From the NCBI GenBank assembly GCA_937870805.1, contig CALMZT010000155.1:1-7225 (forward strand): DNA of 7,225 nt, in the 5' to 3' direction. This document shows, one piece after another, positions 1 through 5,457 of the stretch. Position numbers and translations under genes: made by a program. Under the pieces are notes generated by a model. That model was not told the DNA's origin. It worked only from the letters and a program-made list of their open reading frames with translations, and did no database searches. Source of the stretch: an uncultured Chloroflexota bacterium. GTDB lineage: Bacteria; Chloroflexota; Anaerolineae; Aggregatilineales; Phototrophicaceae. The stretch's first letter is position 1; the number at the start of each line of letters is the position of its first letter.

Positions 1-8
1 CCTAAAAT

Positions 9-30
9 GGGACGACACGTGGGTCGTCCC
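9..30. repeat. Hairpin repeat, CTAC-type
   Basis: GGGACGAC and GTCGTCCC form a perfect 8-bp stem around the loop ACGTGG, followed by CTACGAAT. Only four T's follow on the minus strand after a CCCA, so terminator function is weak. The region 1-292 has no gene; this copy, two further copies and the tandem duplication account for most of it, and nothing else is recognisable in 39-100. Confidence 0.85.
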
Positions 31-100
31 CTACGAATATCGGTTTAAGATGATTAAATTCAAGCGAAAACCGTATTAGTAAGGCTTATCTTGACGCCAA

Positions 101-118
101 TGCACATGTGGATGCACC
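101..118. repeat. Degenerate hairpin repeat, CTAC-type
   Basis: TGCACATGTGGATGCACC followed by CCTACGAA aligns with the other copies through the loop (ATGTGG in place of ACGTGG) and the right arm. The left arm has lost its GGG and only a short TGCA...TGCA pairing remains. It lies 92-93 bases from each of the copies at 9 and 194. Confidence 0.55.
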
Positions 119-308
119 CCTACGAAGATGAACTTGAGATGGGTTCTACTCGTTGCTCATCGCTCATTGCTATTTCACTGCCGCCGTGAGTGCGGGACGA
201 CACGTTGGTCGTCCCCTACGAATGTCAATTTTGAAATGGACTCTACTTAATGAGTCGCTGAATTTACTCGCTGCCCATCGTTCGTTGCTATTTTACTGCC
301 GCCGTGAG
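102..308. repeat. Imperfect tandem duplication reaching into the secreted-protein gene
   Basis: Two successive units, about 102-190 and 194-308, share the same order of parts: hairpin, CCCCTACGAA, a TTGARATGGRYTCTACT-like block, and a 40-base block. The 40-base blocks (151-190 and 269-308) match at 35 positions and all five differences are transitions. The second unit has 19 extra bases (about 248-266) flanked by TACT. The 40-base block of the second unit contains the last codons and TAA stop of the secreted-protein gene; the first unit keeps the matching CGG-CGG-CAG followed by TGA. Confidence 0.75.
194..215. repeat. Hairpin repeat, CTAC-type
   Basis: GGGACGAC and GTCGTCCC form a perfect 8-bp stem around the loop ACGTTG, followed by CTACGAAT. 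It differs from the copy at 9-30 only in one loop base. It lies downstream of the secreted-protein gene with no T-tract, so it reads as a small dispersed REP-like element rather than a terminator. Confidence 0.85.
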
Positions 309-1129
309 GGGTGATAATACTCGGTGGCTGGACATGCATCCCACACCACCGCGTATGGTGTGCCGTCAAAGTTGATGGCATTCACCTGAAACTCGCCCGT
401 CGTCAAACGTGATACCGAAACACTGCCCAAAAATCGCAGCGTGGCGTTGCGTTCCTCTGGCACACCGATTTCTGCAATACGCTGAGGCGTTACGCGGAAG
501 ATGAACGTCCCGCGCGAACTGCTGGGGCTGATAAACCACACGTCAATCGCGCCATCCGGACGGCAGTAGACGGCAACGGGCGCGCCACCATCGAGAATCA
601 CACTATTATTGATACGCCCATCGCTAAACGTATTCAGCCGGAGTGTTGCGCCTAACGTGATGTTGCCGGGTCCGGTAATTTGCACCGAATAGCTGCCGAC
701 TGCCAACGGATCGAACGTGGTCGAAACCAGCAAATAAGTCACACCCGCATCGAGGTACTCGACAAGCTGGGGCAAGTTGCCCGCACCGCCCGCATCATCG
801 GCGTTAAAAAAGTTCAGTAGTGGTGTGCTTGCGTCCATTGAGTCGATGTAGAGGACGAAAAAGCCATCGTCTGCCGTGCCGGGCGCAAAAGTCCCAGAGG
901 TCATGGTCATCGTATACAGACCAGACGTATCGACATAGAATGCCTGAAAATTAAAGTAGGTGGTTGTCCCTGAAAGTCCGCTGCCATCTTCTAGCGGACG
1001 ATTAAAGGTCGGGTCAGTCACCGCCAGAGTGCCACTGTACGTCACCGTCGCCGCGTACACCGGATTAAACATAAGCAAAGCCAACAACAGCAATCCTACA
1101 ACCACCATGACTGAGAATAATCGACGCAT
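293..1129 (-). CDS. Secreted PPC-like beta-sandwich protein of unknown function
   Basis: 278 residues. A classical signal peptide opens the protein: M-R-R, a hydrophobic core (about 7-21), then N-P-V-Y-A with probable cleavage after Ala26. Residues of about 28-160 look like a bacterial pre-peptidase C-terminal (PPC)-like beta-sandwich: Y-F-N-F-Q-A-F-Y-V-D-T-S-G-L-Y-T-M-T at 58-75, an acidic D-D-G-F-F-V-L-Y-I-D stretch, the N-A-D-D-A-G-G-A-G-N-L-P loop (109-120), then A-G-V-T-Y-L-L-V-S. A second beta-rich part (about 168-270) carries D-G-R-I-N, A-V-Y-C-R and W-D-A-C; its C189 and C266 are the only cysteines and might pair. There is no LPXTG, transmembrane or PEP-CTERM anchor, so it is probably released or loosely surface-bound. 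It has its own promoter and ribosome binding site. Its last codons lie in a tandemly duplicated DNA segment. Secretion is well supported, function is not. Confidence 0.85.
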   Translation of the reverse strand: MRRLFSVMVVVGLLLLALLMFNPVYAATVTYSGTLAVTDPTFNRPLEDGSGLSGTTTYFNFQAFYVDTSGLYTMTMTSGTFAPGTADDGFFVLYIDSMDASTPLLNFFNADDAGGAGNLPQLVEYLDAGVTYLLVSTTFDPLAVGSYSVQITGPGNITLGATLRLNTFSDGRINNSVILDGGAPVAVYCRPDGAIDVWFISPSSSRGTFIFRVTPQRIAEIGVPEERNATLRFLGSVSVSRLTTGEFQVNAINFDGTPYAVVWDACPATEYYHPSRRQ

Positions 1130-1135
1130 AATAAA

Positions 1136-1140
1136 CTCCT
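1136..1140 (-). promoter_or_regulatory. Strong ribosome binding site of the secreted-protein gene
   Basis: The minus strand reads AGGAG, then 6 bases, then ATG at 1129. Consensus sequence and ideal spacing fix this start. Confidence 0.85.
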
Positions 1141-1170
1141 GAACTCAGAACGCAACAGGTATTTCACTTT

Positions 1171-1199
1171 AGAATAAGGTGAAACACTTCTGCTGTAAA
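1171..1199 (-). promoter_or_regulatory. Candidate sigma-70 promoter of the secreted-protein gene
   Basis: On the minus strand TTTACA (1194-1199, 5 of 6 matches to TTGACA) and TATTCT (1171-1176, 4 of 6 matches to TATAAT) are separated by exactly 17 bases. The predicted leader is about 35 bases, ending in a perfect Shine-Dalgarno. The -10 lies in the centre of an inverted repeat, TTTCAC...GTGAAA (1162-1184), which could be an operator. Consensus match only. Confidence 0.45.
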
Positions 1200-1223
1200 G
1201 TGAAGGTTAAGTTAAAACGAGAG

Positions 1224-1253
1224 ATATGACGTATTTTTTACATTCGGTCATAT
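1224..1253. repeat. Inverted repeat upstream of the secreted-protein promoter
   Basis: ATATGAC (1224-1230) and GTCATAT (1247-1253) are perfect 7-base inverted arms around a 16-base A/T-rich centre. It lies 25 bases upstream of the candidate -35 of the secreted-protein gene and about 80 bases after the B3/B4 stop. It could be an operator for a dimeric regulator or a weak terminator stem; on the minus strand a CTCTCGTTTT follows, a poor T-tract. Arms of 7 bases can also arise by chance. Confidence 0.35.
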
Positions 1254-1305
1254 GTGATACTTCGCTACTGGGGGATTATCGCTATCGGCAATATCTGTTT
1301 GCTGC

Positions 1306-1326
1306 AATAACGAATAACCAATAACC
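1306..1326. repeat. Three 7-base tandem units
   Basis: AATAACG, AATAACC and AATAACC follow one another directly downstream of the B3/B4 stop codon. It is a short tandem array without coding capacity; no function is evident. Confidence 0.7.
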
Positions 1327-1333
1327 GCTGACA

Positions 1334-2035
1334 TCACATCCCCGCGCGTTCTTTGCCCAATACCGCCGCCGCCATCGTCCCATGTGTAGAATTTTTCAGC
1401 AGCGTGAGCAGGTCTTGCAGCGCCGCGCGGATGTCACGTTCGCCATCCGCGTGATGCGCTTCAACGGTGATGAGGGCATCAGTCGTATCATCGCGTGCCG
1501 CGCATTGGTCACTTTGCCGCCAGCACCAGCGCCGCGCATGGACTGTTTTCGCCTCATCCGTAAAAATCACTTCACCCACTGCCGGATGCTCGACCTCGTT
1601 GGTGTTCAAATCAGTAAACTTCTCCGTTCCATCGGCAAAATGCACCGTAATTCCGCCTTGCAATCGGTTGATGTCCAGCACGGCAACAGGCAGTTGATAG
1701 CGGATACTCACCAGATTGCCGATGTCTACCAGCGTATTGATCGACGGAATATCGCCCTTCTTGGTCAGCCGTCGCAGCAAAGCCTCTGCCGCGCTGCGAT
1801 ACTGCGTCGGATCAACGCCGAACGCCCGAAACGCCGCACGCCATGCCGCCAGCGCCGGAATCTCACCTGGCGAAGTGCTGCCTACGCGCTCAATCACTGC
1901 TTTTTGCTCCGCTAAATACGCCGCTTTGAGTTCATCAGGCGATGGACCATTCTGCACGCCGCGCGCCACGATGACGCCGCCGACAAGCTGCGGATAGGCT
2001 TTCAAAATGTCAGGATGATACTGAAAAAATGTCAT
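1334..2035 (-). CDS. Stand-alone B3/B4-domain protein (PheT editing-domain relative)
   Basis: 233 residues. The protein resembles the free-standing B3/B4 proteins related to the editing module of the phenylalanyl-tRNA synthetase beta chain. Visible signatures are the helical lead-in (about 34-70, ending W-R-A-A-F-R-A-F-G) and the core 'L-x-R-R-L-x-K-K-G-D-I-P-S-I-N-T-L-V-D-I-G-N-L-V-S' (87-110). Next come the strand 'L-P-V-A-V-L-D-I-N' and the late 'G-E-V-I-F-T-D...A-R-R-W-C-W-R-Q' (154-173). In PheT this domain hydrolyses mischarged Tyr-tRNA(Phe). Whether the solo forms edit tRNA in trans, bind other nucleic acid or do something else is not established, so no gene symbol is given. No synthetase catalytic, anticodon or tRNA-binding domain is present. 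The ATG at 2035 was chosen because the family begins close to this residue and the GTG alternative lies in a repeat. It is 77 bases downstream of the SRPBCC gene, so the two may share a transcript. Confidence 0.82.
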   Translation of the reverse strand: MTFFQYHPDILKAYPQLVGGVIVARGVQNGPSPDELKAAYLAEQKAVIERVGSTSPGEIPALAAWRAAFRAFGVDPTQYRSAAEALLRRLTKKGDIPSINTLVDIGNLVSIRYQLPVAVLDINRLQGGITVHFADGTEKFTDLNTNEVEHPAVGEVIFTDEAKTVHARRWCWRQSDQCAARDDTTDALITVEAHHADGERDIRAALQDLLTLLKNSTHGTMAAAVLGKERAGM

Positions 2036-2046
2036 ACCACTCTTTA

Positions 2047-2052
2047 CCTCTC
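2047..2052 (-). promoter_or_regulatory. Ribosome binding site for the B3/B4 gene
   Basis: The minus strand reads GAGAGG, 11 bases before the ATG at 2035. The spacing is somewhat long but it is the only purine-rich site nearby. The alternative GTG at 2080 would put the start inside the hairpin repeat and is rejected. Confidence 0.45.
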
Positions 2053-2072
2053 GACGTTTAATTAAAGAGGGA

Positions 2073-2094
2073 GGGAGCACATATGGGTGCTCCC
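2073..2094. repeat. Hairpin repeat, CTAC-type, variant stem
   Basis: GGGAGCAC and GTGCTCCC form a perfect 8-bp stem around the 6-base loop ATATGG, followed by CTAC. The layout is the same as in the copies at 9-30 and 194-215, but two neighbouring base pairs of the stem are swapped on both arms. It fills the short gap between the SRPBCC stop (2113) and the B3/B4 start (2035). No clear T-tract follows on either strand, so a terminator role is doubtful, though the hairpin would form in the mRNA of either strand. Confidence 0.8.
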
Positions 2095-2112
2095 CTACAG
2101 GAACTCGAATCT

Positions 2113-2709
2113 TTACCCTCTTCTGCGCGGCGACAACAGGCGCAGCAGCAGCGCACCAGCGATCAGCCCGCCAATAATGAACGTTGTATCGGATGTAGGT
2201 GGCGGCGGTGCCGGGACTAACGCCGCTTCTTCAGGGGTCGCGGCATGGCGGCGCTGCAACTCCAGTTCTAAACTGCGCTCACCCATTTCCATCGCCCAAC
2301 GGTGATTCATGGAAAAAATCGGCTTCATAATCCATGAGTAATCGCGCAGCAGCGGCTTATCGGCACGCACCGTCCAATCGTAGGTGATATTCACCCACTC
2401 GCCATCCTGCTCAAACGTCCAAACGCCACTTCCCACGAAATCCCCCCAGGCTTCAATGCTGAAACCTTCAGGGCGTCTCTCTACCAAACGAAACTGCCAG
2501 CGCAAACGGTACGGCAGCCAGCCCTTCGTGTATAGATCAACGACTTTGCCGATGCCCTCTTCGCCGCCCGGTTCCAGTTCGCGGACTTCCAAGTAGACAG
2601 AGGGCCACCAGCGCACCAGATCAGGTCCGTTCCCCAAAATCTCGCTGACCTCCTGCACAGTGCTTTTCACGCGCCAATGCGTGACAAATTGATAGTCGTT
2701 CGCAGCCAT
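2113..2709 (-). CDS. SRPBCC-fold (polyketide cyclase/START-like) protein with C-terminal membrane anchor
   Basis: 198 residues from the preferred start. Residues of about 5-150 have the pattern of the SRPBCC/START-like helix-grip fold: an N-terminal strand (F-V-T-H-W-R-V-K-S) leads into a helix with 'V-x-x-I-L...L-V-R-W-W-P'. Alternating strands follow (G-I-G-K-V-V-D-L-Y, Y-R-L-R-W-Q-F-R-L-V, G-S-G-V-W-T-F-E, W-V-N-I-T-Y-D-W-T-V), and a long final helix at about 125-155. Such folds bind hydrophobic ligands; neither ligand nor reaction can be read from the sequence. After a Pro/Ala-rich spacer (about 159-173) comes one hydrophobic segment (about 175-192) and a basic R-R-R-G end, so the protein looks tail-anchored with its ligand domain in the cytoplasm. 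A terminator separates it from ftsZ, so it probably has its own promoter; TATATT at 2738-2743 is a weak -10 candidate. The family call is good, the function unknown. Confidence 0.82.
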   Translation of the reverse strand: MAANDYQFVTHWRVKSTVQEVSEILGNGPDLVRWWPSVYLEVRELEPGGEEGIGKVVDLYTKGWLPYRLRWQFRLVERRPEGFSIEAWGDFVGSGVWTFEQDGEWVNITYDWTVRADKPLLRDYSWIMKPIFSMNHRWAMEMGERSLELELQRRHAATPEEAALVPAPPPPTSDTTFIIGGLIAGALLLRLLSPRRRG

Positions 2710-2712
2710 AAG

Positions 2713-2719
2713 CTCCCCT
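2713..2719 (-). promoter_or_regulatory. Ribosome binding site deciding the SRPBCC gene start
   Basis: The minus strand reads AGGGGAG, then CTT, then ATG at 2709. The longer in-frame start at 2772 would run back to the foot of the terminator and has no such site, so 2709 is preferred. Confidence 0.65.
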
Positions 2720-2770
2720 TTTTGAATGATGCCGCTTAATATACGGTTTTGCATCCGCTTCCAGATGCAC

Positions 2771-2807
2771 AAACAAAAATTCGCCAGGAAACAATGCTCC
2801 TGGCGAA
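2771..2807 (-). terminator. Intrinsic terminator of the ftsQAZ cluster, possibly bidirectional
   Basis: TTCGCCAGGA (2780-2789) and TCCTGGCGAA (2798-2807) form a perfect 10-bp stem around an 8-base loop. On the minus strand the stem is followed directly by TTTTTGTTT (2779-2771), the classical Rho-independent layout, 26 bases after the ftsZ stop. On the plus strand a T6 run (2813-2818) follows five bases after the stem, so it could also stop transcription coming the other way. It separates ftsZ from the SRPBCC gene. Confidence 0.9.
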
Positions 2808-2833
2808 CTCAATTTTTTGTAGTTCAACAATAG

Positions 2834-4090
2834 TTACTTGCGGCGGCGCAGGAAGGTTGGGATCTCAATGTCTTCTGAGTCCTCATACACGCGCGGCGTC
2901 GGGTCTTGACGCGGTGGTGGAGCTGCGGGGCGCTGTTGTTCGGGCAACTGCTGCGGCGGTTGTTGATACGGTTGCTGTGGCTGTGCCGGAGGCTGCTGAT
3001 AGGTTTGCTGGGGTGGCTGCTGCGGCTGTTGATACGGCTGCTGTGGCTGTGAACGCTGCGGCATTTGCTGCTGTGGCTGTTGGCGCTGTAAAGGCACACT
3101 CACACGCTGCTGCTGCTGTTCAATCTTGCGCGCCACACGGCTTTGCTCGAAGCCTGTTGCGATGACCGTGATACGGACTTCATCGCCCATGTTGGTATCG
3201 ATCTGCGCGCCGAAGATCAGGTTGACCTCAGGATGCGCACTTTCCTTGATGATGGCTGCCGCTTCATTGACTTCAAACAGACTCAGGTCGTTGCCGCCTG
3301 TGATGTTAAACAGGATGCCGCGCGCGCCGTCAATCGTCACATCAAGCAAGCCGCTGGCAATCGCGGCTTCGGCTGCCTTGCGTGCGCGATCATCGCCATT
3401 AGCACGCCCAACTGCCATTAACGCTGCTCCGCCTTCCGACATAATCGTGCGTACATCGGCAAAGTCGAGGTTAATCAGCGCCGGAACGGTAATCAGTTCT
3501 GAGATGCCCTGAATACCTTGACGCAGCACGTCATCTGCCAGCGAAAACGCCTGTTGCAGTGTCGATTTTTTGTCTGCGATCTGAAGCAAGCGGTCATTGG
3601 GGATCACGATCAACGTATCAACCTGGCTCTTGAGGGCTTCGATACCGGTTTCGGCTGCCTGGTTACGACGCGCGCCTTCAAAACCAAATGGACGTGTGAC
3701 TACCCCAATCGTCAGCGCACCAAGTTCTTTGGCAATTTGCGCCACGATAGGAGAAGCCCCTGTCCCTGTACCGCCACCCATGCCGCCCGCGATAAACACC
3801 ATATCCGCACCGCGCAGCACTTCGTACAGTTCATCAGAACTTTCTTCGGCGGCTTTACGCCCGATTTCTGGATTGCCGCCCGCGCCTAAACCGCGCGTCA
3901 GCTTATCGCCGATACGCACGCGCGTTTTGGCTTTGGACATCATCAGCGCCTGATTATCCGTGTTTACAGCGATGAATTCGACCCCGCCCAATCCTTCAGT
4001 AATCATTCGATTGATCGCGTTGCCGCCACCGCCACCTACGCCGATGACTTTAATTTGCGCAAAATTCTCACCGGGGGTAAAACCGTCCAT
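2834..4090 (-). CDS. ftsZ: Cell division GTPase FtsZ
   Basis: 418 residues from the chosen start. The tubulin-like GTPase core (1-316) is complete: a glycine-rich nucleotide loop (G17-V-G-G-G-G-G-N-A), the tubulin signature G105-G-G-T-G-T-G, N-D-R-L-L at 165-169, and the T7 synergy loop N207-L-D-F-A-D-V. In T7 the catalytic N207, D209 and D212 fall at the classical numbering. An 85-90 residue linker very rich in Gln and Pro follows (about 317-404). The conserved C-terminal peptide E-I-P-T-F-L-R-R-R-K then binds FtsA and other partners. FtsZ forms the cytokinetic Z-ring in the cytoplasm. The start at 4090 is supported by the ribosome binding site at 4099-4106 and gives the usual short N-terminus before F-A-Q-I-K-V-I-G-V. 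An in-frame ATG at 4147 would add 19 hydrophilic residues and cannot be excluded. A strong terminator follows 26 bases after the stop. Confidence 0.97.
   Translation of the reverse strand: MDGFTPGENFAQIKVIGVGGGGGNAINRMITEGLGGVEFIAVNTDNQALMMSKAKTRVRIGDKLTRGLGAGGNPEIGRKAAEESSDELYEVLRGADMVFIAGGMGGGTGTGASPIVAQIAKELGALTIGVVTRPFGFEGARRNQAAETGIEALKSQVDTLIVIPNDRLLQIADKKSTLQQAFSLADDVLRQGIQGISELITVPALINLDFADVRTIMSEGGAALMAVGRANGDDRARKAAEAAIASGLLDVTIDGARGILFNITGGNDLSLFEVNEAAAIIKESAHPEVNLIFGAQIDTNMGDEVRITVIATGFEQSRVARKIEQQQQRVSVPLQRQQPQQQMPQRSQPQQPYQQPQQPPQQTYQQPPAQPQQPYQQPPQQLPEQQRPAAPPPRQDPTPRVYEDSEDIEIPTFLRRRK
2961..3051 (-). repeat. Direct DNA repeat inside the ftsZ linker
   Basis: Positions 2961-2985 and 3027-3051 are 25-base direct repeats with one mismatch, 66 bases (22 codons) apart and in the same frame. 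They sit inside a wider CTG/TTG-rich stretch (CAG/CAA codons on the coding strand) running from about 2930 to 3120. At protein level they appear as recurrent Y-Q-Q-P blocks between glutamines and prolines. The repeats keep the reading frame, as expected for linker growth or shrinkage by slippage or unequal exchange. Confidence 0.85.
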
Positions 4091-4098
4091 ACTTTTAT

Positions 4099-4106
4099 CC
4101 CTTCCC
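4099..4106 (-). promoter_or_regulatory. Ribosome binding site that decides the ftsZ start
   Basis: The minus strand reads GGGAAGGG, then 8 bases, then ATG at 4090. This strong purine-rich Shine-Dalgarno at ideal distance favours the 4090 start over the in-frame ATGs at 4147 and 4210, neither of which has a comparable site. Confidence 0.7.
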
Positions 4107-4154
4107 GACTTAAAAGCAGGGTCATTAATCTCTGAGTTGTCTGGCATGTCTACT

Positions 4155-4182
4155 ATTGTACGCAGAATGCAAAGGTTCGCAA
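4155..4182 (-). promoter_or_regulatory. Candidate ftsZ-specific promoter between ftsA and ftsZ
   Basis: On the minus strand TTGCGA (4177-4182) and TACAAT (4155-4160) are separated by 16 bases. The -10 matches consensus at 5 of 6 positions and the -35 at 4 of 6. It lies within the unusually long 125-base gap between the ftsA stop and the preferred ftsZ start. It would give extra ftsZ transcription, as is common because FtsZ is needed in excess over FtsA. The predicted start of transcription falls almost on the ATG at 4147, which is why that alternative ftsZ start deserves attention. This is a consensus match only. Confidence 0.35.
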
Positions 4183-4215
4183 ATCGACTTTCGTACCAAA
4201 TTACGGACACAAACC

Positions 4216-5454
4216 TTATTCATCACTGTCCGGCAGTAATCTTCTAAAGAAATTACTCAAAAAGCGCAAACGTGGTCCGCCATTGCCGTTGGCTTTGCCG
4301 CCGACTTCGACGGGCGCAGCAGTATCCATCTCCAAGCCCAAGCGCAGTAGTCCTACGCTCGTGCTGTACGCCGGGTTACGCAACGTATCGACCATGCCCG
4401 TCAGGCGCTCAGGTCTTGCCAATCGCACTGGAAAATCCAACGCATCCGCCACGACTTCACGCATCCCCGGAAGCTGTGAACAGCCGCCTGTCAGCACCGC
4501 CCCCGCGCGCAGCAAGCCATCGTAGCCGGAGCGCTTAATCTCTTTCAGCACGAGTTCAAAGATTTCCTCAACGCGCGCTTCGATCACCTCTGCCAGTTCG
4601 CGGCGCAGAAATTCGGTTGGCATTCCTTCACCGAAAGGCTGCACAAGGAACGTTTCCGATGGGCTGATCGTGCGCGGCTGTACGTGTCCGTGTTGCAGCT
4701 TGACGACTTCCGCGAGTTCATAAGGCGCGTACATGTAATGCGTGATGTCGTTGGTGATGTGGTCGCCGCCAACAGGAATGACTGCCGTATGCCAGACTGT
4801 ACCTTCGATGAAAATGGCTATATCTGTTGTGCCGCCGCCGATGTCGATGACGACGACACCCATCTCACGTTCCTGGTCGCTCAATACAGCGTCGCCTGCT
4901 GCCAGTGGGTTGAGGATAAAGCGATCTACCGTCACACCTGCGTCCTGCACCGATTTTTCAAGGTTGGCGACACTGGTAGACGAGGCTGTGATGATGTGCG
5001 CCTCCACCTCTAAGCGGAAGCCATGCATCCCAATCGGGCTGCGCACACGCTCCTGCCCATCGAGCGAATAGCTGCGCGGAACGACATGCAGCACTTCGCG
5101 GTTGTGCGGGATGGCAATGGCACGCGCCGCTTCCATTGCGCGGTCAAGATCATCCATACGCACGCCGCGCTGTCCGGGAAGACCCACCACGCCGCGACTG
5201 TTGATGGAGGCGATATGACTACCCGCAACCGAGACAAAGGCGCGCTCAATATCGTAGCCGCTGCTTTTTTCAGCTTTATGCACCGATGCGGAGACGGCGG
5301 CGGTCAATTGTCCCATGTCGTTGACCACGCCCTTTTTCATGCCGCGACTGGGTTCAACACCGACGCCGACGACGAACACATCGTCCGGGCGCACCTCACC
5401 GACAATCGTGCAAATTTTTGTTGTACCAATATCTAAGCCAACGACCAAACCCAT
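4216..5454 (-). CDS. ftsA: Cell division protein FtsA (actin-like membrane tether of FtsZ)
   Basis: 412 residues, normal for FtsA. The actin/Hsp70 ATPase signatures are intact: phosphate-1 loop D8-I-G-T-T-K-I, phosphate-2 loop D204-I-G-G-G-T-T-D, and adenosine motif A317-G-A-V-L-T-G-G. Residues of about 86-158 form the FtsA-specific 1C domain (S-R-G-V-V... to HIITAS) that replaces actin subdomain 1B. The last 18 residues (L-R-F-L-S-N-F-F-R-R-L-L region, 395-406, then an acidic end) form the amphipathic membrane-targeting helix, joined by a short Gly/Asn-rich linker. FtsA polymerises at the inner membrane, binds the FtsZ C-terminal peptide and recruits later division proteins. Its ATG lies 3 bases after the ftsQ stop, and a purine-rich GGGGA sits inside the end of ftsQ as ribosome binding site. 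No key residue is missing. Confidence 0.96.
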   Translation of the reverse strand: MGLVVGLDIGTTKICTIVGEVRPDDVFVVGVGVEPSRGMKKGVVNDMGQLTAAVSASVHKAEKSSGYDIERAFVSVAGSHIASINSRGVVGLPGQRGVRMDDLDRAMEAARAIAIPHNREVLHVVPRSYSLDGQERVRSPIGMHGFRLEVEAHIITASSTSVANLEKSVQDAGVTVDRFILNPLAAGDAVLSDQEREMGVVVIDIGGGTTDIAIFIEGTVWHTAVIPVGGDHITNDITHYMYAPYELAEVVKLQHGHVQPRTISPSETFLVQPFGEGMPTEFLRRELAEVIEARVEEIFELVLKEIKRSGYDGLLRAGAVLTGGCSQLPGMREVVADALDFPVRLARPERLTGMVDTLRNPAYSTSVGLLRLGLEMDTAAPVEVGGKANGNGGPRLRFLSNFFRRLLPDSDE

Positions 5455-5457
5455 AGC

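Noticed and set aside
9..215. Possible CRISPR array from hairpins spaced about 92-93 bases
   Set aside because: Spacing is too long, the intervening sequences are partly repeated themselves, another copy lies 1.9 kb away, and no cas genes are seen.
1382..1915. Plus-strand 177-codon frame opposite the B3/B4 gene
   Set aside because: Antisense to a clearly recognisable protein, with Arg/Cys/His-rich composition typical of shadow frames and no ribosome binding site.
2073..2094. Hairpin as Rho-independent terminator of the SRPBCC gene
   Set aside because: The stem is good but only CTCCCTCTTT follows on the minus strand; without a T-tract and given the identical layout of other copies, a dispersed repeat is the better reading.
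2749..3165. Plus-strand open frame rich in Ala and Val opposite the ftsZ 3' end
   Set aside because: It is the antisense shadow of the CAG/CAA/CCG codons in the Gln/Pro linker; it has no ribosome binding site and no family pattern.
4091..4210. Longer ftsZ frame starting at 4210
   Set aside because: The first residues (M-S-V-I-W-Y-E-S...) do not resemble FtsZ N-termini, there is no ribosome binding site, and the start nearly touches the ftsA stop; 4090 has a strong site.
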